From Methanothrix sp. (lineage in GTDB: Archaea > Halobacteriota > Methanosarcinia > Methanotrichales > Methanotrichaceae), in assembly GCA_028708055.1 (NCBI GenBank), contig JAQVZT010000046.1, positions 1 through 12,867 of the forward strand: 12,867 bases of DNA. Direction: 5' to 3'. The translations under genes were made by a program, and so were the position numbers. The notes under the pieces were generated by a model that had not been told where the DNA came from, did not search any database, and saw only the letters and a program-made list of their open reading frames with translations. Of the stretch, positions 12,783 to 12,867 are shown one piece after another (the first letter of the stretch is position 1; each line of letters begins with the position of its first letter).

Positions 12783-12866
12783 TTAAATACTATTATGAGT
12801 ACCATGTTTACTATCAGGTAGGAATGCTACCTCAAACGGCTCAGGTGTGCTGTTCCCTTCAGCAAT
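12783..12866 (-). CDS. Possible C-terminal end of a protein entering from the right edge (partial)
   Basis: On the minus strand one frame is open from the right edge for 27 codons to TAA at 12785-12783. It includes EGNSTPEPFEVAFLPDSK, which faintly resembles the repeat strands of CARDB-type surface proteins. It is too short to assign and may be a relic. A plus-strand frame open from the ATG at 12824 to the edge is the alternative. Confidence 0.25.
   Translation of the reverse strand: MAEGNSTPEPFEVAFLPDSKHGTHNSI
12816..12832. other. Small hairpin near the right edge
   Basis: AGGTAG/CTACCT with a 5-base GAATG loop forms a 6-bp stem. No T run follows, so it is not a convincing terminator. It lies in AT-rich sequence about 200 bases beyond the integrase fragment. 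Confidence 0.35.
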
Positions 12867-12867
12867 C

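Overview
The window looks like chromosomal DNA of a methanogenic or related euryarchaeon. The evidence is an archaeal-type RqcH N-terminus, a methanopterin-type metallo-beta-lactamase-fold protein, AT-rich TATA-like boxes placed for leaderless or short-leader transcripts, and a tRNA-His without an encoded CCA end. A Methanothrix-like (Methanotrichaceae) host is my inference from overall protein flavour, not something the sequence proves.

Layout. Positions 1-5300 hold housekeeping-type genes separated by repeat-rich spacers. They are the start of rqcH (minus, cut by the left edge), a 13-bp tandem array, a Mut7-C nuclease-like protein (plus), a transglutaminase-like protein (minus), an unrecognised small protein (plus), an MBL-fold hydrolase (plus) whose stop codon lies inside a 16-bp tandem array, and then a leftward cluster. 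That cluster, 6319 to 3490 on the minus strand, reads pfkB (Pfk-2-like sugar kinase), gpmA (cofactor-dependent phosphoglycerate mutase) and an HPr-kinase-like P-loop protein. It looks like a glycolysis/gluconeogenesis cluster of bacterial flavour with a possible regulatory kinase.

Divergent from it, 6648-10223 is a tightly overlapping three-gene operon: a MoxR-like AAA+ ATPase with unusual Walker motifs, a stand-alone GXGXG beta-helix protein related to FwdC/FmdC and GltB C-terminal domains, and a VWA protein with an intact MIDAS and a possible degenerate zincin-like N-terminus. AAA+/VWA pairs generally remodel or load metal into partner proteins. The GXGXG protein between them is the natural candidate partner, and this is the best candidate in the window for an undescribed system.

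A tRNA-His(GTG) follows at 10240-10311. Everything to its right looks accessory: a coiled-coil DUF6788-like protein abutting the tRNA 3' end, a perfect 14-bp inverted repeat over its putative promoter, two AT-rich orphan membrane proteins, and an N-terminally truncated tyrosine-recombinase fragment whose catalytic HxxR arginine is changed to Trp. A short sequence matching the integrase 3' end recurs at 11674-11700. I read 10312-12867 as the decayed remains of one or more elements integrated at the tRNA-His gene.
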